DNA from: Methanobacterium sp.
GTDB lineage: Archaea; Methanobacteriota; Methanobacteria; Methanobacteriales; Methanobacteriaceae
Length of the DNA: 6,152 bases
Assembly (NCBI GenBank): GCA_003162655.1
Contig: PMMY01000309.1
Coordinates: forward strand, 7,367-13,518
Direction: 5' to 3'
Made by a program: the position numbers and the translations under genes
Notes under the pieces: model-generated
The model's database searches: none
The model's input: the letters and a program-made list of their open reading frames with translations, nothing else
What the model was told of the DNA's origin: nothing
Shown here: piece after piece, positions 1 to 6,152 of the stretch
Position numbering within the stretch: the first letter of the stretch is position 1
Layout: every line of letters starts with the position of its first letter

Positions 1-801
1 GGATGGTTCCGACAGAGAGGAAGATTTGATAGAACCCTGGTTACATGGGATCCAAAATACTCAGACACTGCCAAGATGTCAGACATATGGGTACCATTTG
101 AAGAAAACGGTGACTATGGATTTGTAAATGCAATAAGGGCCGTTTTAAAGGGTAAAGAACTCAAAGAAGATGTCATTTCCGGAATACCTAAAGAGGATAT
201 AATTGAATTAACAGAAGCCATGAAAAATGTGGAATTTGGGGCTCTCTTTTTCGGACTTGGATTAACACACACACTGTCTAAACAGAGAAACATAGACATA
301 GCCATCCAACTTATTCAGGACTTGAATGCCTACACAAAATGGGTTCTACTTCCAATGAGGGGTCACTTCAATGTGAATGGATTCAACATTTTCCTTTCCT
401 ATGAAATGGGATTCCCATACGGTGTTGATTTCAGTAGAGGATATCCAAGATACATGATAGGAGAAACAACTACGATCGATCTGCTTAACAGGAAAGAAAT
501 AGATGTATTCCTAGTAATAGCTGCAGATCCTGGAGCTCATTTCCCTGGTGGAGCAAACATGCACCTTGCAGAAATACCTGTCATACAGATAGATATACAC
601 TGGGGCCCATCCACTGAACTTGCAGATGTAGTTCTTCCAGGAACCTTCATTGGTGTGGAAACAGAAGGAACAAGTTATAGAATGGATTCAGTTCCTATTC
701 ACATGAAAAGCGCCATAGATCCACCTGAAACATGCAGAGAAGATGAATGGATCGTAAATGAACTACTTGAAAGAGTTAAAAACATAAAAGAAGCTAAATA
801 G
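1..801 (+). CDS. fwdB: Formylmethanofuran dehydrogenase subunit B, C-terminal part (5' end outside window)
   Basis: This subunit is the tungsto/molybdopterin oxidoreductase of formylmethanofuran dehydrogenase, which reduces CO2 to formate with low-potential ferredoxin electrons in the cytoplasm. The frame is open from base 1, giving 266 visible residues to TAG 799-801. The ATG at 76 is internal: the upstream residues [11 protein letters not shown] and [17 protein letters not shown] are typical family sequence (the cofactor-binding 'DPKYSDTAK' segment), and no ribosome-binding site precedes that ATG. Other family landmarks are MRGHFNVNG (visible residues about 119-127), ADVVLPGT (about 208-215) and EGTSYRMD (about 222-229), the last two resembling the conserved end of molybdopterin oxidoreductases. 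The family is about 430 aa, so roughly 160 N-terminal residues are missing, including the [4Fe-4S] cysteines and the Cys or Sec metal ligand. W versus Mo type (fwdB versus fmdB) therefore cannot be decided. The gene is translated just ahead of fwdA in the same operon. Confidence 0.93.
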   Translation, partial: GWFRQRGRFDRTLVTWDPKYSDTAKMSDIWVPFEENGDYGFVNAIRAVLKGKELKEDVISGIPKEDIIELTEAMKNVEFGALFFGLGLTHTLSKQRNIDIAIQLIQDLNAYTKWVLLPMRGHFNVNGFNIFLSYEMGFPYGVDFSRGYPRYMIGETTTIDLLNRKEIDVFLVIAADPGAHFPGGANMHLAEIPVIQIDIHWGPSTELADVVLPGTFIGVETEGTSYRMDSVPIHMKSAIDPPETCREDEWIVNELLERVKNIKEAK

Positions 802-809
802 GTGATCTC

Positions 810-2525
810 ATGGAATACATATTAAAAAATGGAATAGTATATGATCCAACCAATAATGTAACAGGTGAGAAGAAGGACGTAATGATCAAGGATGGAAAAA
901 TCGTTGGTAATGTCTCATCTGATGCCAAAGTACTCGATGTGACTGATAAACTGGTCATGGCTGCAGGAGTGGATGTCCACGCACATATTGCAGGCCCAAA
1001 ACTCTGTGTTGGAAGACTTTACAGACCAGAAGATGAAAGAAGGGGAGTTGTAGCTAAAACTGATATAACAAGGGCAGAAACAGGTTTTTCAATACCTAGC
1101 TGTTCAGCAACTGGTTACAGATATTCCCGAATGGGTTATGGAACTGTGACTGAAGCTGCAGTACCACCCCTAGAAGCAAAACACACTCATGAAGAGATAA
1201 TGTCCATACCAAACATAGATGTTACCCCATTACTACTCTTCGGAAACAACTGGTTTGTATTGCAGTATGTGAAAGAAGGGAACCTCGAAGATCTTGCTGC
1301 ATTCGTAGCTGCGTGGCTTAAAATAGCTAAGTGTTACGGAATGAAAGTTGTTAATCCTTGTGGAAGTGAAGCATGGGGTTGGGGAATGAACGTACACGGA
1401 GTAGATGACCCTGCACCATACTGGGATGTAACAGGCAGAGATGTTGTGAGAGCATTAACACAAGTTAATGAAATGTTAGGATTACCTCATTCAATGCATG
1501 TCCACCCTAATGACCTTGGACACCCAGGAAACTACCAAACAACCATAGATACAATGGACGCTGTTAAGGATATAGAGAAAAATCCTTCTGTTATCAGGAA
1601 TCAAACCCTACACTGTACACATCTTCAGTTCCACTCATACGGTGGTACAAGCTGGAGAGATGCTAACTCCGGTGCAGAACCTGTTGCAGATTATATAAAC
1701 AAAAATAAACACGTTACATGTGACATCGGCCAAATAACACTTGATGAAACAACGACCATGACTGCAGATGCACCAATGGAATACGATCTGTACAAACTAA
1801 GCGGTTTAAAATGGGCAAATAAAGATATTGAACTTGAAACAGCAGCTGGTTTAATACCTATCATATATTCGCCTAAAGCTCCAGTGAACTCATTACAATG
1901 GGCAATTGGATTAGAGTTGTTCCTAATGATTAACGACCCATGGCAAGTTGTTCTTACGACAGACAGTCCTAACGCAGGTCCATTTATCAGGTACCCAAGA
2001 ATTATATCCTGGCTTATGAGCAGCGACCGCAGGACTGAAATGTTGGAGGGAGAAGTACATAAATGGGCTAGTAAAAGAACTGCATTACCAACTCTCGACA
2101 GAGTTTATGACTGGAATGAGATAGCAACAGTAACTAGATCCGCACCTGCTAAGATTTTAGGACTTGAAGATAGAGGACACCTTGGTGTTGGGGCAAATGC
2201 TGATGTAGCGGTTTACGATCTGGAACCAGAAAATTTCGATGCAACCAAAGCTGCAAATGCAGCTGTTATTGAAGATGTACTGGGCAGAGCGTTATACACT
2301 ATTAAAGATGGAGATGTAGTTGTTAAGGACGGTAAAATCTCAAAAGTAGTTAAAAGTAGACACTTGTGGTCCAATGTCCAAGGATTCGAAGAGCAAGAGA
2401 AAAAGGTACTTGAAAATATCATGCCGATGTTTAACAGGTATTACACAGTGAAGTTCGAGAACTACAAGGTGCATGACCACTACATTGATCCTTCAATTGA
2501 ATTCAAGATTGACGCAAGTAAATAA
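810..2525 (+). CDS. fwdA: Formylmethanofuran dehydrogenase subunit A (binuclear-zinc amidohydrolase-fold)
   Basis: FwdA takes formate produced at the FwdB site through an internal channel and condenses it with methanofuran, giving formylmethanofuran. The 571-residue length is normal for the family. The sequence shows an amidohydrolase layout: an N-terminal beta segment, then the metal-binding HAH (H57, H59 in VDVHAH), a lysine in GMKVVNPCG (K179, probable counterpart of the carboxylated metal-bridging lysine described near 178 in Methanothermobacter FwdA), SMHVH (H230, H232), [10 protein letters not shown] (H268, H271), and the catalytic aspartate in TTDSPNAG (D385, same number as in the described structure). 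The C-terminal [14 protein letters not shown] (457-470) is a typical amidohydrolase closing motif. The start at 810 is preceded by GGTGAT at 801-806, whose first G is the last base of the fwdB stop, suggesting coupled translation. All expected catalytic residues appear intact. Exact ligand assignment rests on family knowledge, not alignment here. Confidence 0.96.
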   Translation: MEYILKNGIVYDPTNNVTGEKKDVMIKDGKIVGNVSSDAKVLDVTDKLVMAAGVDVHAHIAGPKLCVGRLYRPEDERRGVVAKTDITRAETGFSIPSCSATGYRYSRMGYGTVTEAAVPPLEAKHTHEEIMSIPNIDVTPLLLFGNNWFVLQYVKEGNLEDLAAFVAAWLKIAKCYGMKVVNPCGSEAWGWGMNVHGVDDPAPYWDVTGRDVVRALTQVNEMLGLPHSMHVHPNDLGHPGNYQTTIDTMDAVKDIEKNPSVIRNQTLHCTHLQFHSYGGTSWRDANSGAEPVADYINKNKHVTCDIGQITLDETTTMTADAPMEYDLYKLSGLKWANKDIELETAAGLIPIIYSPKAPVNSLQWAIGLELFLMINDPWQVVLTTDSPNAGPFIRYPRIISWLMSSDRRTEMLEGEVHKWASKRTALPTLDRVYDWNEIATVTRSAPAKILGLEDRGHLGVGANADVAVYDLEPENFDATKAANAAVIEDVLGRALYTIKDGDVVVKDGKISKVVKSRHLWSNVQGFEEQEKKVLENIMPMFNRYYTVKFENYKVHDHYIDPSIEFKIDASK

Positions 2526-2527
2526 GG

Positions 2528-2531
2528 GGTG
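2528..2531 (+). promoter_or_regulatory. Ribosome-binding site deciding the fwdC start
   Basis: GGTG lies five bases before ATG 2537, the same spacing as GGTG to ATG in front of fwdA (801-804 and 810). The alternative TTG at 2534 would be only two bases away from this site, so ATG 2537 is the better start. Confidence 0.7.
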
Positions 2532-2536
2532 TTTTG

Positions 2537-3346
2537 ATGAAAACAATAACATTAACTTTAAAGAAGTTTTCCAGCATAGCCCTGGAATTTGATGAACTTA
2601 AACCAGATGACATATACACCTGGAGTAAAAAGGATTTTGAAAAATATCAGGTACCTGTAGGTAACACAAGATTCCCATTATCTAACTACTTTGACATAGA
2701 GGTTGAAGGTGAAGCTGAAGGTCCTGAAGATGTCAAAATGATACTCGACGGTGATATGGGTAGGGTCAAATACATCGGATGCGGGATGACAGCAGGAGAA
2801 ATAATAGTCAATGGTGACGCAGATCTTCATGTCGGCGCTGAAATGGAAGGTGGTTCCATAAAAATAAATGGAAACGCAGAAAGCTATGTTGGCAGGGAAA
2901 TGAGAGGCGGAAACATTGAAGTTATGGGAGACGTCAAAGAATACTGTGGAACCTCATATATAGGTGAATGGAGGGGAATGAGCGGCGGAGTTATCAAAGT
3001 TCATGGAAATGCAGGTAAACAGCTGGCAGATTGTATGTCTGGTGGTGAAATCTATGTTGACGGAAGCTGCGATATACTTGCTGGTATTCACATGACCAAG
3101 GGATACATAGAAATTGGTGGGGACGTGACCAGATGGCCTGGTGGTCAGATGAAAAACGGTAACATCGTCATCAAAGGAAAACTCAGCAGCCTTCTTGAAG
3201 GTTTCAATCCAGATGGAATTATTGAAAATCCGGATATAGATGGAAAACAGCTCACAGGGAAATACATAAAATACATTGGTGACATTGGAGTGAATGGTAA
3301 AGGAACTCTATGGTTGAACGCTGAGAAAAACAGGGACTTATTATAA
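2537..3346 (+). CDS. fwdC: Formylmethanofuran dehydrogenase subunit C (GXXGXXXXG-repeat beta-helix)
   Basis: FwdC is a non-catalytic structural subunit that packs with FwdA, FwdB and FwdD in the enzyme core. Its fold is a right-handed beta-helix related to the C-terminal domain of glutamate synthase large subunit. From ATG 2537 it is 269 aa, the usual family length; an in-frame TTG at 2534 would add one residue but is badly spaced from the GGTG site. Residues about 71-214 show a run of degenerate glycine repeats of roughly 19-20 residues, for example [68 protein letters not shown] and [10 protein letters not shown]. The N-terminal about 60 residues and the C-terminal about 50 lie outside the repeats. 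It starts 11 bases after the fwdA stop and is the last gene of the operon, with a terminator at its stop codon. The symbol could be fmdC if the operon is the molybdenum type. Confidence 0.95.
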   Translation: MKTITLTLKKFSSIALEFDELKPDDIYTWSKKDFEKYQVPVGNTRFPLSNYFDIEVEGEAEGPEDVKMILDGDMGRVKYIGCGMTAGEIIVNGDADLHVGAEMEGGSIKINGNAESYVGREMRGGNIEVMGDVKEYCGTSYIGEWRGMSGGVIKVHGNAGKQLADCMSGGEIYVDGSCDILAGIHMTKGYIEIGGDVTRWPGGQMKNGNIVIKGKLSSLLEGFNPDGIIENPDIDGKQLTGKYIKYIGDIGVNGKGTLWLNAEKNRDLL

Positions 3347-3378
3347 TCCCTTTTTTTCTTTTTATTTTCTAATTTTTT
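3332..3378 (+). terminator. Hairpin plus T-tract terminator of the fwd operon
   Basis: AGGGA (3332-3336) pairs with TCCCT (3347-3351). With C3337 bulged, TTA (3338-3340) pairs with TAA (3344-3346), leaving a three-base loop. Then come T7 (3351-3357), C, T5, A, T4 and a further T6 at 3373-3378. The hairpin includes the fwdC stop codon (3344-3346). Archaeal termination mainly needs the oligo-T run; the hairpin resembles a bacterial intrinsic terminator and may or may not matter. Confidence 0.7.
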
Positions 3379-3424
3379 AAAATTTAACAATTTCTAAAAT
3401 CTAGAATAATTAATTAAAATTAAA

Positions 3425-3434
3425 TTATTTATAC
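3425..3434 (+). promoter_or_regulatory. Archaeal TATA-box promoter for the small-gene pair
   Basis: TTATTTATAC sits after an A-rich stretch (3415-3424) that could serve as the TFB recognition element. Transcription would start about 25 bases downstream of its centre, near 3453-3457, leaving a leader of only about 10-14 bases before ATG 3467. That leader may barely hold the GGTGA at 3456-3460. It follows the fwdC terminator, so the pair is probably transcribed independently of fwd. The start site is inferred from spacing only. Confidence 0.55.
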
Positions 3435-3466
3435 ATTGAGATCTTAGTTTTAATAGGTGAATCTTC

Positions 3467-3766
3467 ATGGAAAAAGAAATAAATCTAAAAGCTGACGAAG
3501 TTCTAAATTACATAAAAAGCAATGTTAAAAATTACGATGTACTCGAAATATCATACAACAGAGTTTTTGTGCCCGGTGAAGTTCTAGATATAAGTGCAAT
3601 AGAAATAAATGATGATATCAAAAGTCTTAGACTTCTTATTAAAATGAACGGTGAAACTATAAGAGACACTGTAGAAATGGATCTTGTGGAAATAATGGAC
3701 GATGTTGTTGAAATCAGGCACATCACCGATCTAACATCTACTGTACTGTGTATTGAGGAAGATTAG
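3467..3766 (+). CDS. Small acidic conserved protein, paralogue of the next gene (possibly DUF2097)
   Basis: This is a 99-residue, strongly acidic protein with no signal peptide, no membrane segment, and a single cysteine near the end (LCIEED). I do not recognise a function; the family resembles an uncharacterised methanogen group (DUF2097 is my best guess, from memory). Start ATG 3467 follows GGTGA at 3456-3460. It aligns without gaps to the next gene over residues 1-39, sharing NYI (14-16), NV (19-20), SYNRVF (29-34) and PGEV (36-39). After a divergent middle it aligns again in TVEMDLVEIMDDVVEIRH (68-85). The two retained blocks, separated by a variable stretch and rich in predicted strand residues, suggest one compact domain. 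It lies between the CO2-fixing enzyme and a Mo/W transporter, which hints at a methanogenesis-related or metal-related role but does not prove one. Confidence 0.82.
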   Translation: MEKEINLKADEVLNYIKSNVKNYDVLEISYNRVFVPGEVLDISAIEINDDIKSLRLLIKMNGETIRDTVEMDLVEIMDDVVEIRHITDLTSTVLCIEED

Positions 3767-3770
3767 GTGG
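3766..3770 (+). promoter_or_regulatory. Ribosome-binding site overlapping the upstream stop codon
   Basis: GGTGG begins on the last base of the TAG stop (3764-3766) of the 99-aa gene and precedes ATG 3776 by five bases. The layout matches fwdB-fwdA and suggests that the two small genes are translated from one message. Confidence 0.6.
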
Positions 3771-3775
3771 TTTGA

Positions 3776-4087
3776 ATGATAAAAACGATTACAATGGACT
3801 GTGATGATGCAATAAATTATATAAGGGAAAATGTGGAAGTGAATGACAAGATGGAATTGTCGTATAATCGTGTGTTTACTCCAGGTGAAGTTATTGCGTT
3901 GGATACAGAGGAAACATCTGCTGGCCCTAGTTGTAAATTAATGGTTCAAGTATCTTCTAATTTGGGTACAACTGTTGAATTAGACCTTGAAGAGATAAGG
4001 GATGATCTAGTCGAAATTAAACATACGCCTAAAGATGGGAAAGATACCACTATCATCATAATTGAAAGATGTGAGACTGATATCTAA
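3776..4087 (+). CDS. Small acidic conserved protein, second copy of the tandem paralogue pair (possibly DUF2097)
   Basis: This is a 103-residue acidic protein of unknown function, evidently the duplicated partner of the gene before it. Conserved positions are NYI (14-16), NV (19-20), D24, SYNRVF (29-34), PGEV (36-39) and TVELDLEEIRDDLVEIKH (66-83), the last block offset by only two residues from its partner. The middle (40-65) and the tail (84-103) diverge. It has cysteines at 9, 53 and near the C-terminus (ERCETDI) that the partner lacks at those positions. There is no signal peptide or membrane helix. It starts nine bases after the partner's stop and is probably co-transcribed and translationally linked. 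The paired copies could form a heterodimer, which is speculation. Family assignment to DUF2097 is from memory and unverified. Confidence 0.82.
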   Translation: MIKTITMDCDDAINYIRENVEVNDKMELSYNRVFTPGEVIALDTEETSAGPSCKLMVQVSSNLGTTVELDLEEIRDDLVEIKHTPKDGKDTTIIIIERCETDI

Positions 4088-4092
4088 CATAA

Positions 4093-4100
4093 TTTTTTTT
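4093..4100 (+). terminator. Oligo-T terminator after the small-gene pair
   Basis: An uninterrupted T8 lies five bases after the TAA of the 103-aa gene, followed by ATTTC. Oligo-T on the coding strand is sufficient for termination in many archaea. No hairpin directly precedes it. Confidence 0.55.
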
Positions 4101-4227
4101 ATTTCTAGAATTTAATCAATTCTTATTTTAAACTTTTCAAAAAGTTATGAATACATCTATCAGTACTATACTAACTTTCCTATTTCATAACTAAATCTCG
4201 TTCATGTAAATTCTAGATATCATTAAA

Positions 4228-4263
4228 TTAAAGAAAAATGATCATGCGGTTGATAAACATGAT
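4228..4263 (-). terminator. Possible hairpin and T-tract terminator for the minus-strand transporter operon
   Basis: Read on the minus strand, ATCATG (4263-4258) pairs with CATGAT (4246-4241) around an 11-base loop and is followed by CATTTTTCTTTAA. This is about 90 bases beyond the transporter ATPase stop. The stem is short and A+T-rich, so the T-rich tail is the stronger part of the signal. Confidence 0.4.
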
Positions 4264-4354
4264 GATCCTTGCTTTATAAAGAGTATTTTAATGAATTTGA
4301 TATGAGATTGGAATTTGAAGAAATTGAAATTTATTTTAAAGGAGAATATCCATA

Positions 4355-5401
4355 TTAAAATAGATTAACAGCCGTGGCTTTGAAATATATATAAATCTGT
4401 TTTCCTATATTTAATTCGAGATCTAAAAATGATTGTCGAGTTAATACAAGTACTAATTGCTCTCCAACATCAACAGTTAATTTTATTATCGTACCTAAAT
4501 CATATATCTCTTTAATATGTCCTTCAAAAACATTTCTGGCACTTGTTGGAACTTTATCTGTAGATAATGTTATGTCTTCGGGCCTTATTGTGGCATGAAC
4601 ATCACCAGTTTTCTTTTGAGTGGATTCTATAACTATATTTCCGGTATTTACAAATGTAAGGCTATCCTCCCCATCACTTGCAAATCCCCTTATGATGTTT
4701 TCTGTTCCCACGAAATCTGCCACGAATTCATCCTTAGGGTGTCTGAAAATTTCGTCAATATCTCCCATTTGTGAAATTGTACCTTTTTTCATAATGGCTA
4801 CACGATCTGCAAGTTGTAATGCCTCATCGAAGTTATGAGTAACATGTATGATGGTTATATTAAATTTTTGATGTATCCTCTTAAGTTCTTGGATTAACTC
4901 TTCTCTTGTTATCCTATCTAATGCACTTAGTGGTTCATCCATGATTAAGACTTGGGGATGAATAATAAGTGCCCGGGCTAAAGCTGTTCTCTGCTGTTCT
5001 CCACCACTTAAAGTTCGGGGCAGGCGATTTGAAAGGTGTGAGATTCCTAAAAGATTCATCATTTCTTCTACTTGACTTTTTATTTCATTTTTTTCTACTT
5101 TTCTTACATTTAATCCAAATGCAATGTTATCAAAGACGGTTTTATGTGGAAAAAGCATATAATTTTGATATACAAATCCTACTCCTCTATTTTCAGGTGG
5201 GAGCCTTGTAACATCTTTGTTGTTCATAATAATTTTTCCCGAATCCGGAGACCACATTCCAGCTATTAACTCTAAAAGCATGGTCTTACCAGATCCACTT
5301 GGACCTAGAAATATGAAATATTCCCCATCCTCAATTTCTAAGGTAACATCATCTATTTTAAATTCTTTCCAATCCCTGGAAAGATTTTCAAGTTTTATCA
5401 T
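4355..5401 (-). CDS. wtpC: Tungstate/molybdate ABC transporter ATP-binding protein (WtpC/ModC-like)
   Basis: This is the cytoplasmic ATPase of an oxyanion importer, powering uptake of tungstate or molybdate through the permease encoded upstream. In 348 residues it shows a complete ABC domain: Walker A GPSGSGKT (33-40), Q-loop Q79, signature LSGGEQQR (131-138), Walker B VLIMDE (151-156, catalytic E156), D-loop SALD (159-162) and switch H189 (VTHN). After about residue 235 comes a roughly 110-residue beta-rich C-terminal part with RPEDI (273-277), a TOBE-type domain. In ModC relatives such a domain can bind the oxyanion and inhibit transport. The ATG at 5401 lies inside the permease gene (14-base overlap), and GGAG five bases upstream serves as ribosome-binding site. 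Substrate choice (W, Mo, or less likely another anion such as sulfate) cannot be read from the ATPase alone; permease type and the neighbouring W/Mo enzyme genes favour W or Mo. The family call is stronger than the symbol. Confidence 0.88.
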   Translation of the reverse strand: MIKLENLSRDWKEFKIDDVTLEIEDGEYFIFLGPSGSGKTMLLELIAGMWSPDSGKIIMNNKDVTRLPPENRGVGFVYQNYMLFPHKTVFDNIAFGLNVRKVEKNEIKSQVEEMMNLLGISHLSNRLPRTLSGGEQQRTALARALIIHPQVLIMDEPLSALDRITREELIQELKRIHQKFNITIIHVTHNFDEALQLADRVAIMKKGTISQMGDIDEIFRHPKDEFVADFVGTENIIRGFASDGEDSLTFVNTGNIVIESTQKKTGDVHATIRPEDITLSTDKVPTSARNVFEGHIKEIYDLGTIIKLTVDVGEQLVLVLTRQSFLDLELNIGKQIYIYFKATAVNLF

Positions 5402-6152
5402 AGGTTCTCCATCCCTTAATAATCAATCTAACTACTAAGAAGAGAGCTAAACAAATTGATATAAGTATAATTGCAACTGGTGTAGAAGCTGATAAACCAA
5501 ATTGAACAAATCTTGTGTAAATAAGAGTTGACGCTGCTAGAGGATAAAATGCTAAAATTATAATGGCTCCAAATTCGCTTATTGCCCGGGCCCAGCACAA
5601 AATAGATCCCACTACAATACTCCTCAAAGCTAAAGGAAGAGATATAACGAAAAATGTTCTTAGGGTACCTGATCCAAGTGTTCTGGCCACTTTTTCCATA
5701 CGAGGGTCTACACTTTCAAATCCTTCTCTGGCAGAGTTCACAACAAAAGAAGAGCTTACAAAAAGCATTGCAATAATAATTCCTGGGATGGCATTTGTGA
5801 ATACGATCCCTAACTTACCTAATGGGGCGCCCAATATACCGCCCGAAGTGAAAACGAGTAAAAGTGCGATGCCACTCACTGTATGAGGAATAACTATGGG
5901 GATGTCAATTATTGATTCAACAAATCCTTTCCCAAAAAAATCATGCCTTGCCAAGATATATGCTAACGGAACTCCAAATAAAACTGCTATAAGAGTTGCA
6001 ATTAGTGCAGAGTATACACTAATGAAAAGGGATGTTATTACTTGGGAATCTTGTAAATTAGCAACAATAGAATCAATATTCGAAGATACCATTAGATTGA
6101 CTATGGGGATAAGAATAAATAAAACGAGAAAAGATCCCATAAGAGCAAAGAA
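5388..6152 (-). CDS. wtpB: Tungstate/molybdate ABC transporter permease (WtpB/ModB-like), 5' end outside window
   Basis: This is the integral membrane subunit that forms the oxyanion path and docks on the ATPase. The frame is open to the window edge, with 254 visible residues. An ATG at 6140 exists, but codons before it read FFAL in the same frame, continuing the first hydrophobic helix, and no ribosome-binding site precedes it, so the true start is probably further upstream. Counting from that Met, hydrophobic segments lie near 1-19, 36-62, 75-97, 111-133, 165-198 and 219-240. The cytoplasmic EAA loop that contacts the ATPase is [21 protein letters not shown] (149-169), with the family's central G. 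AISEFGAI (186-193) is typical of ModB/WtpB/CysT-type permeases. The TGA stop (5390-5388) lies 14 bases inside the ATPase gene, indicating coupled translation. The substrate-binding protein gene is not in the window and would be expected upstream (to the right). Confidence 0.88.
   Translation of the reverse strand, partial: FFALMGSFLVLFILIPIVNLMVSSNIDSIVANLQDSQVITSLFISVYSALIATLIAVLFGVPLAYILARHDFFGKGFVESIIDIPIVIPHTVSGIALLLVFTSGGILGAPLGKLGIVFTNAIPGIIIAMLFVSSSFVVNSAREGFESVDPRMEKVARTLGSGTLRTFFVISLPLALRSIVVGSILCWARAISEFGAIIILAFYPLAASTLIYTRFVQFGLSASTPVAIILISICLALFLVVRLIIKGWRTYDKT

Larger units (their letters stand above)
4088..4354. other. Convergent intergenic region, no confident gene
   Basis: These 267 A+T-rich bases separate the plus-strand small genes from the minus-strand transporter genes. 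They hold a T8 run just after the upstream stop, a small perfect hairpin (AACTTT 4131-4136, loop TCAA, AAAGTT 4141-4146) without an adjacent T tract, a second hairpin with a T-rich minus-strand tail (4228-4263), and the palindrome TTTATAAA at 4273-4280. Two plus-strand frames (4210-4305 and 4266-4358) read as protein-like but are short, out of phase with each other and start poorly; see findings. I see no tRNA, rRNA or convincing regulatory RNA. Confidence 0.6.

Noticed and set aside
76..801. ATG at 76 as the start of fwdB
   Set aside because: Codons 1-75 in the same frame encode conserved family sequence, no ribosome-binding site precedes this ATG, and the protein would lack its active-site half. 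The gene is cut by the window edge instead.
3145..3390. Minus-strand open frame of 81 codons opposite the fwdC end
   Set aside because: It lies antisense to a strongly conserved gene and its terminator, has low-complexity Phe/Lys content from the T tract, and has no ribosome-binding site. It is a shadow frame, as are the antisense frames at 114-305, 2213-2422 and 3532-3726.
3400..4216. Repeated TCTAGA/TTCTAGAA motifs (3400-3405, 4103-4110, near 4211) as operators
   Set aside because: The contexts differ, two are not near a promoter, and CTAG also occurs within coding sequence here. A+T-rich chance is adequate.
4259..4340. C/D-box guide RNA suggested by ATGATGA at 4259-4265
   Set aside because: No CTGA D box follows within the usual distance and no terminal stem is visible, so the C-box match is probably chance.
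5563..5886. Plus-strand open frame of 107 codons opposite the permease gene
   Set aside because: The minus-strand permease reading is clearly correct (EAA loop and membrane helices). The plus-strand product resembles nothing and is a mirror of the coding strand, as are 4620-4838, 4969-5211 and 5217-5438.
5388..6152. Sulfate or thiosulfate permease (CysT/CysW-type) as the identity of the minus-strand permease
   Set aside because: The families are related and this cannot be fully excluded, but a single permease gene overlapping a TOBE-containing ATPase gene, next to a W/Mo enzyme in a methanogen, fits tungstate/molybdate uptake better.

Overview
The window looks like chromosomal DNA from a hydrogenotrophic methanogenic archaeon, most likely of the Methanobacteriales (Methanobacterium-like). 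Three things support this: consecutive genes for formylmethanofuran dehydrogenase, the CO2-fixing first enzyme of methanogenesis; GGTGA-type ribosome-binding sites matching an archaeal 16S 3' end; and an archaeal TATA-type promoter. Intergenic DNA is very A+T-rich. The genus is an inference from gene content and style, not proven here.

Layout: (1) Positions 1-3346, plus strand, hold the 3' part of an operon, fwdB (5'-truncated by the window edge), fwdA and fwdC. Gaps are 8-11 bases, and a hairpin plus T-tract terminator overlaps the fwdC stop. (2) Positions 3377-4087, plus strand, hold a separate promoter and two adjacent small genes (99 and 103 aa). They are clear paralogues of each other, of unknown function, possibly the methanogen DUF2097 family. 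(3) Positions 4088-4354 are a convergent intergenic region with terminator-like signals for both strands and a possible decayed reading frame. (4) Positions 4355-6152, minus strand, hold a molybdate/tungstate-type ABC transporter: an ATPase with a C-terminal TOBE-type domain (WtpC/ModC-like), overlapped by 14 bases by the permease gene (WtpB/ModB-like). The permease gene runs off the right edge. The substrate-binding protein gene (wtpA/modA) would be expected just outside the window.

How it fits together: FwdB carries a tungsto- or molybdopterin site that reduces CO2 to formate. FwdA, a binuclear-zinc amidohydrolase-fold subunit, condenses formate with methanofuran. FwdC is a beta-helical scaffold. 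The neighbouring transporter would supply the W or Mo the enzyme needs. The two loci converge, so they are not one transcript, and the link is by neighbourhood and cofactor logic. The least understood part is the pair of small acidic paralogues between the enzyme and the metal transporter. Nothing here shows a mobile element, CRISPR array, tRNA or rRNA.
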